From CAZYME01 sp964648115 (GTDB lineage: Bacteria > Pseudomonadota > Gammaproteobacteria > Legionellales > Legionellaceae): a stretch of 64,000 nucleotides of DNA. Position 1 is the stretch's first letter, and the number at the start of each line of letters is the position of its first letter. The notes beneath the pieces were generated by a model that saw only the letters and a list, made by a program, of their open reading frames with translations, was not told the DNA's origin and did not search any database. The position numbers and the translations under genes are program-made. The stretch spans positions 1-64,000 of the forward strand of contig CAZYME010000002.1 of NCBI GenBank assembly GCA_964648115.1, given 5' to 3'. Shown piece by piece: positions 35,131 through 43,549 of this stretch.

Positions 35131-36738
35131 TTAAAACTGGATCATCGCAGGATTAAATGGCTTACCATTTATTGATAACTGTCCTTGCACAAAGTTAACT
35201 TCAATAACGTATTCGTTACCTTGCAAAGAGAGTAACCCTGATTGTACTAACGCCGACAACTTTTGATCGGTTTGTGCTTGTGCTTGCTGCTCAATATCCG
35301 CAACAGTCATTGGCTTACTCGGATCTTGCGTTACTGTCGGCGCAGTAGCCTGAGGTTGAGCTGCAGTAGCTGCTAACGCTGGATCTGCTGGTGGGGGAGT
35401 AGTAACAGCTGGTGTTCCTGTAGGAGCAGCTGTTTGGGGGTCTGTGGGAGCGGCAGCTGGTGTTTGTGCTGCAGCATTATTCTGCAATTGTTGGACCATA
35501 GCCTGTTGCATGCTAGGTTGGCTAATCAATTTCTGCTTAATTGAGAGTGTCATAAACTCTTTAAGCACTGGGGCAGGGATTTTTAATTTGCCGCGACCTT
35601 GTACCTTTTGCAGCAATTGGAACGGATTACTTGAATCGCCTTGAGGAAGAGAAACAAGCATATCACCCTCAACCGCTCCTTCAGGCATAACAAGGCTAAG
35701 CTTAGATATTTCAAACTGCGCACCCCTACTAAATAACTTGGGTAACTGTGGCAGTAACGCAAATAGTGCTTGCTGACGCTCACTATCCGACGCACCTTGG
35801 TGCATTTTATTAGCTTGCTCATTAATGCTAGCAAGCACTTCTGCATCAAGATTTTTTATGGACATTTCCAAAATAGCTGGCCCATATATTTTATTGTGCA
35901 TGGTGAGTTTATCTAGTGAGGTCTGGAAGTAAGAACTAAATAAGCCACTTTCAATATCACTATTTGAACGTAAACTAAATTGCTCTAACTCAAAAACCTT
36001 CTGGTCATTTTGTGCAATAACCAAAGAAGGTAACGACAAACTAGCATCACCTAAATACAAACCACTGTCAGTTTGATGCAAGTCATAGTCACTGCTAACT
36101 TTGCCTAGCGTAGCTTTCATTTTATTTTTAATCAAACTCGCGCCATCGATGGTCACACTACCATCAATATTTCTCAAGTTTGATGAGACACTAAAGTCAC
36201 TATCCATACCAGACCATTCGAACTGATCTCCACCCTGTTTTGCAATCAATTTAAATCCAGGCAGGCCGATATGAAGCCGGCTGTTATTTAAATAATTTAC
36301 AAATATGCTTAAACGCAATTTTGGTTGGTCTGATTCACTGGTAAATAAATTAGAAAATTTCTGCATATATGCCGTGGGCATTAATAATTCGCTTTGAGCA
36401 AATCCCAAACCAAAACGCACACCTGTGTCTGAGTAAATAATAGGGCCGTGATAGATAGTAAGCGGCATTTGGATTTTATGATCTTGCGCAGGCACCGTAG
36501 TTGACTGCCCATTTTGGTCTTTAACGAGACGCTCAGGAATGTGCAAACGCCAATTTAATAAGGCTGTAGAGGTGAACCAACCGCGATCATACTGCTCTAT
36601 ATCAACAAACAGGCCATTAGACTGATTGATTATATCGACTGTTCTCTTAAGTGTGCGCTCTGTTACGACGCCCATCCCATAGTATCCGCCGAGGACTAGA
36701 GCGGCAACAATCACCACTAATCCTATAAGTTTCTTCAT
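35131..36738 (-). CDS. DUF945 (YdgA-like) inner-membrane protein
   Basis: A 535-residue protein with one N-terminal membrane helix (residues ~5-22) and a large periplasmic part. GYYGMGVVTERTLKR and DIEQYDRGWFTSTALLNW mark the DUF945/YdgA family, whose role is poorly known. Residues ~425-480 are a low-complexity stretch of Ala, Pro, Thr and Gln. The last ~50 residues resume a structured region with YVIEVNFVQGQLSINGKPFNP. The frame opens at 36777, but GGAG before the ATG at 36738 (MKKLIGL) decides the start. It appears monocistronic. Confidence 0.75.
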   Translation of the reverse strand: MKKLIGLVVIVAALVLGGYYGMGVVTERTLKRTVDIINQSNGLFVDIEQYDRGWFTSTALLNWRLHIPERLVKDQNGQSTTVPAQDHKIQMPLTIYHGPIIYSDTGVRFGLGFAQSELLMPTAYMQKFSNLFTSESDQPKLRLSIFVNYLNNSRLHIGLPGFKLIAKQGGDQFEWSGMDSDFSVSSNLRNIDGSVTIDGASLIKNKMKATLGKVSSDYDLHQTDSGLYLGDASLSLPSLVIAQNDQKVFELEQFSLRSNSDIESGLFSSYFQTSLDKLTMHNKIYGPAILEMSIKNLDAEVLASINEQANKMHQGASDSERQQALFALLPQLPKLFSRGAQFEISKLSLVMPEGAVEGDMLVSLPQGDSSNPFQLLQKVQGRGKLKIPAPVLKEFMTLSIKQKLISQPSMQQAMVQQLQNNAAAQTPAAAPTDPQTAAPTGTPAVTTPPPADPALAATAAQPQATAPTVTQDPSKPMTVADIEQQAQAQTDQKLSALVQSGLLSLQGNEYVIEVNFVQGQLSINGKPFNPAMIQF

Positions 36739-36878
36739 TATTATCTCCGTATTAAACGTGCGTGATGTTTTAAACATGTCGCAAAAAAAAGGACAGATGT
36801 AATTAAAGCACGAGAATCACCATCGCGCAAAGATCTCACGGAAAAAATGTATCATTCTGATAAAATGGAAGAATCGAT

Positions 36879-38171
36879 TTACTTTCTGAGCGGTGTGCAA
36901 TAGGTTTCTTTTACTGTACACGCCAAAATTAAGGCTATTACAGAACATATGGGCAAGAGGCGGAAACCAAATTGAAAATCAGACAGTAATAATGCTTCAA
37001 CATTATAACCTCGAGGTCCGGAAATAAGGTCTATCAAACGCCCTACTAACGGTTGCATTAGCGCGCCAATAAAAATAGATACCATATTTGTAAAAGCCAT
37101 AGCAGTGCCCACTACATTTCTGTTGTTTATTTCTGACGAAACGGCGTATGCAATAGCAACCCCTGTGTTTGTCAAACCAAATAAAAAGAACAGAATATAA
37201 GCCGTATTTTTATCGATATTAGGGTAGAAAACAAACAGCGTTGTTAGCACTACACCACATAATGCCGATAAAATAAGCAATGGTTTACGGCGGCCTATTC
37301 TATCCGATATCCAACCAGATAGAGGCCCACCTATACCCCAGCCAATAAAAATTAATCCTGTAGCAAAAGCTGCGGTATGTGCTGTTAATCCTCGGCCAAA
37401 CTGCAAATATGCCGGGCCGATCGATTCACCAATAACAGCTGTAGGAGCAAATAAAAATCCTGCATAAAGAGCATTTAACCATGTTTGGCGATGTGATAAA
37501 ACGACCTGCAAGCTTTCAAGAATACGTGGCTTATCCTCGAACTTAACTTCATGTGTTTTCGACTCAGGATTATCCCGAATGTATTGATATAACAATGCTG
37601 CAAGTGTAACAAAGAGAGCCGCGATAACGAGCATGCTGTAACGCCACCCCACCATACTAACTAAAAAAGAAACCGGTGCTTGACCAGCTGCAGCCCCCAA
37701 CATTCCTAGGGCTTGTGTTAAACCAGCCAGCAAACCAAACATTGCTGGAGGAAACCATGAAGTTGCAAGACGCAGCGCACTAACAAACGCAAAAGCCGCA
37801 CTAAACCCAATTAATACCCTACCGATTGAGGCAGCCCATAAACTATCAGCCAAGCCGAAGACACAACAACCCAATGCAGTAACAAGTGCCATGACTGTTA
37901 AAATCCAGCGAATACTCACACGATCAACAGCCAGTCCCACTGGGATCTGCATTAGGACATAAGGAATATAAAACGATGCTATCAACGTACCAAAATCAGC
38001 TTCATTAATGCCAAAATCAACTTGAAGGAAGCGATGCATGACGGCAGGAGCTACGCGAGCAAGGTAGTCGGAAAAGAAAAATGCCGCAGCCAAACCCCAT
38101 ATCAACCAGGCAAAATTACGCTGGGTTTTAAATACTGTTTTTTCAGCTTCAAGATTAGCCATTGTATTCAT
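36879..38171 (-). CDS. Major facilitator superfamily transporter
   Basis: A 430-residue transporter with 12 predicted membrane segments in two halves. MFS loops are visible: PVGLAVDRVSIRWIL after TM2 (the G-x-x-x-D-R-x-x-R type motif) and GPLSGWISDRIGRRKPLL in the second half. The substrate cannot be told. The general form, including WLIWGLAAAFFFSDYLARVAPAVM, resembles carriers expanded in Legionella and Coxiella, some of which import nutrients inside host cells. It stands alone, divergent from an SseB-like gene. Confidence 0.85.
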   Translation of the reverse strand: MNTMANLEAEKTVFKTQRNFAWLIWGLAAAFFFSDYLARVAPAVMHRFLQVDFGINEADFGTLIASFYIPYVLMQIPVGLAVDRVSIRWILTVMALVTALGCCVFGLADSLWAASIGRVLIGFSAAFAFVSALRLATSWFPPAMFGLLAGLTQALGMLGAAAGQAPVSFLVSMVGWRYSMLVIAALFVTLAALLYQYIRDNPESKTHEVKFEDKPRILESLQVVLSHRQTWLNALYAGFLFAPTAVIGESIGPAYLQFGRGLTAHTAAFATGLIFIGWGIGGPLSGWISDRIGRRKPLLILSALCGVVLTTLFVFYPNIDKNTAYILFFLFGLTNTGVAIAYAVSSEINNRNVVGTAMAFTNMVSIFIGALMQPLVGRLIDLISGPRGYNVEALLLSDFQFGFRLLPICSVIALILACTVKETYCTPLRK

Positions 38172-38366
38172 AATTCACTGTAAGTTAGTATTAAACAACG
38201 CCACTAAAATGTTACATTTTATGCTTAAGTGCTCTATAAATTGGCATTAAAATTCATTGGGGCAAAGACGATTATACTGCTCCCCGTTATAATTTCAATA
38301 CGTAGCTTATCTCTTATGCATCCTTAGAGTATAATTTGCCCTGGATATAAATTTGGCGCCACTATT

Positions 38367-38753
38367 ATGAATGAATTAGAAATCGCTATTGAAAAGGCAA
38401 TCATTTCTCAAGGAAGTAACACGGAGGCTAATAAAGCTTATCTAGAATTTATCAAAGCTAATTTTATTATTCCTATCGAAAAAACCTCTTCAAATGATAG
38501 CCCCGTGGTTTTGTATTTAGAAGAGAATGGTCAAGTTTTTCTCCCCGTCTTTACTAGCATGACGTATTTCGACGAATGGGCAAAAGATATCAAAGATGAT
38601 ATTCAATTATTAAAGCTATCAGGTGTTGATCTACTAAAAGGAATAGGAGAGCAAGTGATTGTTTGCTTGAATATTGGCAGCGACGTATATAAAGAGTTCA
38701 ATCCTGCTGAATTGGCTCGGATGAGAAGCATGGTGTTGAAGTTGTTTAAATGA
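38367..38753 (+). CDS. SseB N-terminal domain-like protein
   Basis: A 128-residue soluble protein. LEIAIEKAIISQGSNTEANKAYLEFIKANFIIPIE followed by GQVFLPVFTSMTYFDEWAK and a late LLKGIGEQVIVCLNIGS strand resembles the SseB-like domain (the match is by pattern: a helical start, a PVFTS strand and a xxPxS/G-type end). SseB-family proteins in this size range have no settled role. No signal peptide or membrane segment is seen. It is flanked by repeats and transcribed alone. Confidence 0.6.
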   Translation: MNELEIAIEKAIISQGSNTEANKAYLEFIKANFIIPIEKTSSNDSPVVLYLEENGQVFLPVFTSMTYFDEWAKDIKDDIQLLKLSGVDLLKGIGEQVIVCLNIGSDVYKEFNPAELARMRSMVLKLFK

Positions 38754-38780
38754 GTGTTAGGTTTACAATCAAGAGCAGGT

Positions 38781-38855
38781 GTAGCTTGGTTGACGCGATA
38801 GCGGCAGCCGGGGGCTGAGACCCTGGATGCCCGCTCTGCGGCCATCCAGGCTACG
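38781..38855. repeat. Degenerate family C-like palindrome
   Basis: CCTGGATG (38822-38829) pairs with CATCCAGG (38843-38850), and GTAGCTTGGTTGACGCGATA on the left resembles the arm GTAGCCTGGATGAAGC seen at 51763. It fills the space after the SseB-like gene. Confidence 0.5.
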
Positions 38856-38890
38856 GGTGTATTAACCCATGCTCCCACATGGTGTATTAA

Positions 38891-39265
38891 CTAGGCTACC
38901 AAATCTAGGAGCTGGTACCCTACGGCCGCTGAAACTGCTAGCATACCTGTGATTTCAAATACTCTGGTAAAAATCCCATTTAGGCTGTGGCCGTGATAAA
39001 AATGGTCATTGGCTGCTTCTATTTCATTTGCTGTACTCTCAGCCTCATAAGCTAGGTCATACAGTGGTTGCTCGCCATAAAAACCAGCCCACCATCCTTC
39101 TAACCATTGGTCGCTTTCGCTGGAACCTGCGCGGAATGGGTTTTCGGCTTCGCTAATTTCAGCCGTTGCACATTCATAACCATACGCATAGCAATCTTCA
39201 AGATTTGGATAATCAATGTTAAAACGAAGTCTAATATCTGGTAACAGCGTATTAGTGGTGTTCAT
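38891..39265 (-). CDS. Protein with ribosome modulation factor (RMF)-like motif and C-terminal hydrophobic helix
   Basis: A 124-residue protein. Residues ~28-62 resemble RMF, the small protein that pairs 70S ribosomes into 100S dimers: YGY at 28-30, a spacer, NPFR at 42-45 and WLEGW at 54-58, matching the GY...PY...WLxGW pattern of E. coli RMF. RMF itself is about 55 residues and basic; this protein is longer and acidic, and adds a helical region and a hydrophobic C-terminal helix (~100-123). The ATG at 39265 has AAGGGG seven bases upstream and is preferred over the longer frame. Ribosome binding is not shown. Confidence 0.6.
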   Translation of the reverse strand: MNTTNTLLPDIRLRFNIDYPNLEDCYAYGYECATAEISEAENPFRAGSSESDQWLEGWWAGFYGEQPLYDLAYEAESTANEIEAANDHFYHGHSLNGIFTRVFEITGMLAVSAAVGYQLLDLVA

Positions 39266-39510
39266 TTCGATACCCCTTTTATTAAATACCTTAAGGAAAA
39301 ACCTCCCGTGCCTTTGGTACATAATTAATAAAAATTGTTGTATCTATTTTACTCATATAGATAAGTCATTGGCGGCATTTATGCTGTTTTAGATATCAGC
39401 AATCAATCGACTTAGTTTCATTTTACGACTTTCGAATATCGCATGTAAGGGGCTTTGCGATCTTTTACTCATTCTTGACAATTCGTGCTAAAGACTCTCA
39501 ATTGTGGTCC

Positions 39511-39532
39511 CTTCGCCCCGCAAGGGGAGAGG
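39511..39532. repeat. Fragment of repeat family D beside the pdxH stop
   Basis: CTTCGCCCCGCAAGGGGAGA matches the GCCCCGCGAGGGG end of the elements at 1-140 and 17213-17328. The pdxH stop lies about ten bases away. Confidence 0.5.
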
Positions 39533-39542
39533 AGAGCACTAT

Positions 39543-40187
39543 TCAGGGCGCAAGGCGACGGTGAGTCCACTTGCCATTTTGCTTATAATAATGAACTCTG
39601 TCATGTAAGCGATTATCTCGCCCCTGCCAAAACTCAATCTCACTTGGAGTTACAATATATCCGCCCCAATTGATAGGACACATAATAGGCTCTTGATGTT
39701 TAGCCACCATCTCATCATATGCCCGCTCAAGCTCGGCACGCCCACTAATTTCACTGCTCTGCGGAGAAATAGCAGCGCCTATTTGGCTGTTTATTGGCCT
39801 AGAAGAAAAATAAGTCTCAGATTGGGTTTTAGTGGTTTTTTTAACTTCACCACGGATCCTAACTTGGCGTGCCATTTCCGGCCAATAAAAATTTAAAGCC
39901 ACATACGGAATTTTACCCATATGCTTAGATTTGGTGCTTTGATAGTTAGTATAGAAAACAAAGGAACCCTTAACGATCCCTTTTAGCAGTACCACCCGCG
40001 AATCAGGGTGCCCGCAATCATCCACGGTAGAAAGCACCATTGCAGTAGGATCGCTTTTTTCAGTCTTGACGACTTCCGAAAACCACAATTCAAACTGAGC
40101 AATGGGGCAATCATTTGTATTTTCTTCGCTTAAGCTTAGTTGTCCATAATCCCGGCGAATATCTGACATTGTTTTCCAAACGGTCAT
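39543..40187 (-). CDS. pdxH: Pyridoxamine 5'-phosphate oxidase
   Basis: FMN enzyme that makes pyridoxal 5'-phosphate from PNP or PMP. Signatures are FSEVVKTEKSDPTAMVLST, SRVVLLKGIVKGSFVFYTNYQSTKSKHM, NFYWPEMARQVRIRG and the C-terminal WQGRDNRLHDRVHY. Length is 214 residues, normal. GAGAGAAG precedes the ATG. It starts 22 bases after the sucD stop and may be cotranscribed with the TCA genes. Confidence 0.96.
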   Translation of the reverse strand: MTVWKTMSDIRRDYGQLSLSEENTNDCPIAQFELWFSEVVKTEKSDPTAMVLSTVDDCGHPDSRVVLLKGIVKGSFVFYTNYQSTKSKHMGKIPYVALNFYWPEMARQVRIRGEVKKTTKTQSETYFSSRPINSQIGAAISPQSSEISGRAELERAYDEMVAKHQEPIMCPINWGGYIVTPSEIEFWQGRDNRLHDRVHYYKQNGKWTHRRLAP

Positions 40188-40209
40188 TACTTCTCTCGTC
40201 CTAAGGGGC

Positions 40210-41085
40210 CTACCAACCTGTTACCTCGGCAATTGCATCGCCTAATTCAGCAGGTGAACGAACAGTTTTAACGCCTGCCGCTTCAAGGGCTGCAAATTTA
40301 TCAGCAGCTGTTCCTTTGCCTCCAGAAATAATAGCACCCGCATGGCCCATACGCTTACCAGCCGGAGCAGTTACGCCAGCGATGTATGAAACCACAGGTT
40401 TTTTAACGTGCGCTTTGATGTACTCAGCTGCTTCTTCTTCAGCTGTTCCACCAATTTCACCAACTAAAATAATAGCCTCTGTTTTCTCATCTTGTTCAAA
40501 AAGAGCAAGCACATCAATGAATGCGGTACCAGGTATAGGATCCCCACCTATGCCAACGCATGTACTTTGACCGAAACCTTTATCCGTCATTTGTTTTACG
40601 GCTTCATACGTCAACGTACCTGAACGAGAAACAATACCCACTTTACCGGGTAAATGAATTGAACCAGGCATGATTCCAATTTTGCATTCGCCTGGGGTAA
40701 TAACACCAGGGCAATTGGGGCCAATCAACCGGCTATCGGTATTATTCTCAAGGTATACTTTTACTTGCAGCATATCGAGAACAGGAACACCCTCTGTTAT
40801 ACAAACAATTAATTTTATACCTGCATCAGCAGCTTCCAAGATAGAATCTTTGCAGAAAGGCGCTGGCACATAAATAACGCTTGCATCAGCACCTGTTGCT
40901 TTGACAGCTTCTCGTACGGTATCGAAAACCGGAAGATTAAGATGGGTTTGCCCACCTTTGCCAGGCGTGACACCACCCACCATATGTGTGCCATAACTAA
41001 TTGCTTGCTCAGAATGGAATGTCCCTTGTTTGCCGGTAAAACCCTGGCAAATTACTTTGGTGTTTTTGTTTACTAATATACTCAT
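40210..41085 (-). CDS. sucD: Succinate--CoA ligase alpha subunit
   Basis: With SucC it converts succinyl-CoA to succinate while making ATP or GTP. The CoA-binding domain begins TKVICQGFTGKQGTFHSEQ. The phosphorylated histidine is H248 in KRMGHAGAIISGG. IGPNCPGVITPGECKIG and GIGGDPIPGTAFID are family marks. Length is 291 residues. It lies 20 bases after sucC in the leftward operon. Confidence 0.97.
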   Translation of the reverse strand: MSILVNKNTKVICQGFTGKQGTFHSEQAISYGTHMVGGVTPGKGGQTHLNLPVFDTVREAVKATGADASVIYVPAPFCKDSILEAADAGIKLIVCITEGVPVLDMLQVKVYLENNTDSRLIGPNCPGVITPGECKIGIMPGSIHLPGKVGIVSRSGTLTYEAVKQMTDKGFGQSTCVGIGGDPIPGTAFIDVLALFEQDEKTEAIILVGEIGGTAEEEAAEYIKAHVKKPVVSYIAGVTAPAGKRMGHAGAIISGGKGTAADKFAALEAAGVKTVRSPAELGDAIAEVTGW

Positions 41086-41105
41086 TTCTAGCCTCAGGAA
41101 TAAAT

Positions 41106-42266
41106 TTAAGCGATAGCCGCCACAATTTTCTTAGCCGCATCAGTTAAACTGCCTGCAGCGATTACATTTAGATCGCTTTTGTTTAAAATATCAGCCCCTA
41201 ATGTCGCGTTATTACCTTCAAGTCTAACGACAACAGGTACGTTCACATTTACTTCCTTCACCGCACTAAGAATACCTTCGGCAATTAAATCGCAACGAAC
41301 GATACCACCAAAGATGTTCACTAATATCCCTTTCACGCTGGGATCAGAAAGAATAATTTTAAACGCTTCACTGACGCGCTCTTTAGTCGCACCACCACCA
41401 ACGTCAAGAAAATTAGCTGGCTCGCCACCATGCAACTTGATCACATCCATGGTCGCCATTGCAAGACCAGCACCATTCACCATGCAACCAATTTCGCCAT
41501 CTAAGGGGATATAATTTAATTCCCATTCATGAGCACGATTTACACGGTCATCTTCTTGTGTAGTATCACGCATAGCTTTTAATTTTGGATGTCGGTACAA
41601 CGCGTTGTCGTCGATTGTAACTTTGCCATCTAAACAAACCAGGTCACCAGACTTGGTTACAACCAATGGGTTAACTTCTAAAAGACTCAGATCACATTCA
41701 ACAAACATTTTACCCAAGCCAGTTACTAAGTGGGTAAATTGTTTCATTTGATCATCTGTCAAACCTAGTTTGAATGCAATTTCACGACATTGGAAAGGCA
41801 TAATACCTACGACTGGATCAACCGTAATTTTGAAGATTTTCTCAGGCGTTTCTTCTGCAACCTTTTCAATTTCAACACCACCTTCTGTCGAAGCCATAAA
41901 GACAACTCGTCGGCTGGCACGATCAACAACAGCACCTAAATATAATTCACGAGCAATATCGCTGGTTTCCTCAACCAAGACCGCGTGAACAGGTTGACCA
42001 TGCGCATCTGTTTGATATGTGACTAAACGAGTGCCTAACAATGATTGAACAAATGTTGATAACTCTTCTTTAGTAGAAACCAGTTTAACTCCACCGGCTT
42101 TACCGCGTCCTCCAGCATGTACCTGTGCTTTTACTACCCAACGCGGGGTGGACAGCTGTGCAACAACTTGCAAGGCATCATCAACATTATATGCCACTTC
42201 ACCGTGTGGAACGGGCAAGCCGTAGCTAGCAAATAATTTCTTTGCTTGGTATTCATGTAAATTCAT
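41106..42266 (-). CDS. sucC: Succinate--CoA ligase beta subunit (ADP-forming)
   Basis: Nucleotide-binding subunit of succinyl-CoA synthetase. The ATP-grasp domain has MNLHEYQAKKLFASYGLPVP, VVKAQVHAGGRGKAGGVK and LEVNPLVVTKSGDLVCLDGK. The C-terminal ligase domain includes GEPANFLDVGGGATKE and NIFGGIVRCDLIAEGI. Length is 386 residues. It lies between sucB and sucD, as in most gammaproteobacteria. Confidence 0.97.
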   Translation of the reverse strand: MNLHEYQAKKLFASYGLPVPHGEVAYNVDDALQVVAQLSTPRWVVKAQVHAGGRGKAGGVKLVSTKEELSTFVQSLLGTRLVTYQTDAHGQPVHAVLVEETSDIARELYLGAVVDRASRRVVFMASTEGGVEIEKVAEETPEKIFKITVDPVVGIMPFQCREIAFKLGLTDDQMKQFTHLVTGLGKMFVECDLSLLEVNPLVVTKSGDLVCLDGKVTIDDNALYRHPKLKAMRDTTQEDDRVNRAHEWELNYIPLDGEIGCMVNGAGLAMATMDVIKLHGGEPANFLDVGGGATKERVSEAFKIILSDPSVKGILVNIFGGIVRCDLIAEGILSAVKEVNVNVPVVVRLEGNNATLGADILNKSDLNVIAAGSLTDAAKKIVAAIA

Positions 42267-42309
42267 TCTATTTACCTTATTCTAAGGGATACTAGGACCT
42301 ATACAGGTC

Positions 42310-43506
42310 CTACACATTGAGTAACAAACGCGATGGATCTTCCAATAACTCCTTCACACTTACCAAAAATTGCACAGAATCCTTTCCATCAATCAGTCGA
42401 TGATCATAGGACAATGCCAAATACATCATCGGTCGAATAACAATCTGACCTTTTTCAACAACGGGCCGGTCTTCTATTTTGTGCATACCTAAAATGCCTG
42501 TTTGGGGTGGGTTAATGATAGGCGTAGCCAATAACGAACCAAACACTCCACCATTCGTAATGGTAAAGGTTCCCCCTTGCATTTCTTCTATGGACAATTT
42601 GCCTTGGCGAGCGCGTGTAGCGGCATCACCAATGGTTTGCTCGATATCGGCCATGCTGCGTTGATCTGCGTCTCTTACGACAGGAACAACTAAGCCTCGC
42701 TCGGTGGAAACAGCGATACCAATATCATAATAGCCATGGTAAACAATATCTTGGCCGTCTATTGAGGCATTAACCGCAGGAAAACGTTTAAGCGATTCCA
42801 CAACAGCTTTTGTGAAAAATGACATAAAACCAAGTTTAACACCATGTTTTTTCTCGAAGCTATCTTTGTACTGCGCTCTAAGATCCATTACCGCTTTAAG
42901 ATTTACTTCGTTGAATGTCGTTAACATTGCCGCATTGTGCTGTGCCTGTAATAAACGCTCTGCAACCTTTGCTCGTAATCTTGACATGGGCACACGACGC
43001 TCTTCTCGTGCACCACTAGGTACCATGGATATAGTCTCTGGCTTTTTAGATGCGCTAACAGTCGCAGATTTTTTATCACGATTTGATTCAATAAACGCAA
43101 CAACATCTTCTTTAGTAATCCGACCATCCTTTCCAGACCCTTTTATTTGGCTTGGCTGCAAATCGTTTTCAGCAAGCATTCGCCTAACTGCGGGGCTAGT
43201 TGACTGGTCGTCAAGTGCGCTGACACTTGAGCTGCTTTTCTCTTTTACAGCGGGCTCAGCAGCAGCGGCACCTGCTTCAATACGCGCTAGTAATTCACCG
43301 GAATGGACTATTGCACCTTCTTTAAAGAGGATTTCTTGCAATATGCCATCTGCAGGAGCCGGAACTTCAAGTACTACCTTATCTGTTTCTAAATCTACTA
43401 TATTTTCATCACGGGTAACTTTATCCCCAACTTTTTTGTGCCAAGTGGCAATCGTGGCATCGGCCACCGACTCAGGTAAAGCAGGTACTTTTACTTCAAT
43501 TGACAT
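42310..43506 (-). CDS. sucB: 2-oxoglutarate dehydrogenase E2 (dihydrolipoyl succinyltransferase)
   Basis: Core acyltransferase of the 2-oxoglutarate dehydrogenase complex. A single lipoyl domain (residues 1-78) has the lipoylated lysine in DLETDKVVLEV (K43). A charged linker and a peripheral subunit-binding domain follow (SPAVRRMLAENDLQPSQIKGSGKDGRITKEDV, here residues ~108-140). The catalytic domain ends with SYDHRLIDGKDS, which holds the active histidine. Length is 398 residues. It is 44 bases after sucA. Compare the E2-like domain in the fusion gene at 61.6 kb, which lacks lipoyl and binding domains. Confidence 0.97.
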   Translation of the reverse strand: MSIEVKVPALPESVADATIATWHKKVGDKVTRDENIVDLETDKVVLEVPAPADGILQEILFKEGAIVHSGELLARIEAGAAAAEPAVKEKSSSSVSALDDQSTSPAVRRMLAENDLQPSQIKGSGKDGRITKEDVVAFIESNRDKKSATVSASKKPETISMVPSGAREERRVPMSRLRAKVAERLLQAQHNAAMLTTFNEVNLKAVMDLRAQYKDSFEKKHGVKLGFMSFFTKAVVESLKRFPAVNASIDGQDIVYHGYYDIGIAVSTERGLVVPVVRDADQRSMADIEQTIGDAATRARQGKLSIEEMQGGTFTITNGGVFGSLLATPIINPPQTGILGMHKIEDRPVVEKGQIVIRPMMYLALSYDHRLIDGKDSVQFLVSVKELLEDPSRLLLNV

Positions 43507-43549
43507 GATGATACCTTTTGTAATTAATGATGTTTAACTTTGCTAGGGT

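Noticed and set aside
42812..43537. 241-codon frame opposite sucB
   Set aside because: Antisense shadow of the sucB lipoyl and linker region, with no recognisable domain.
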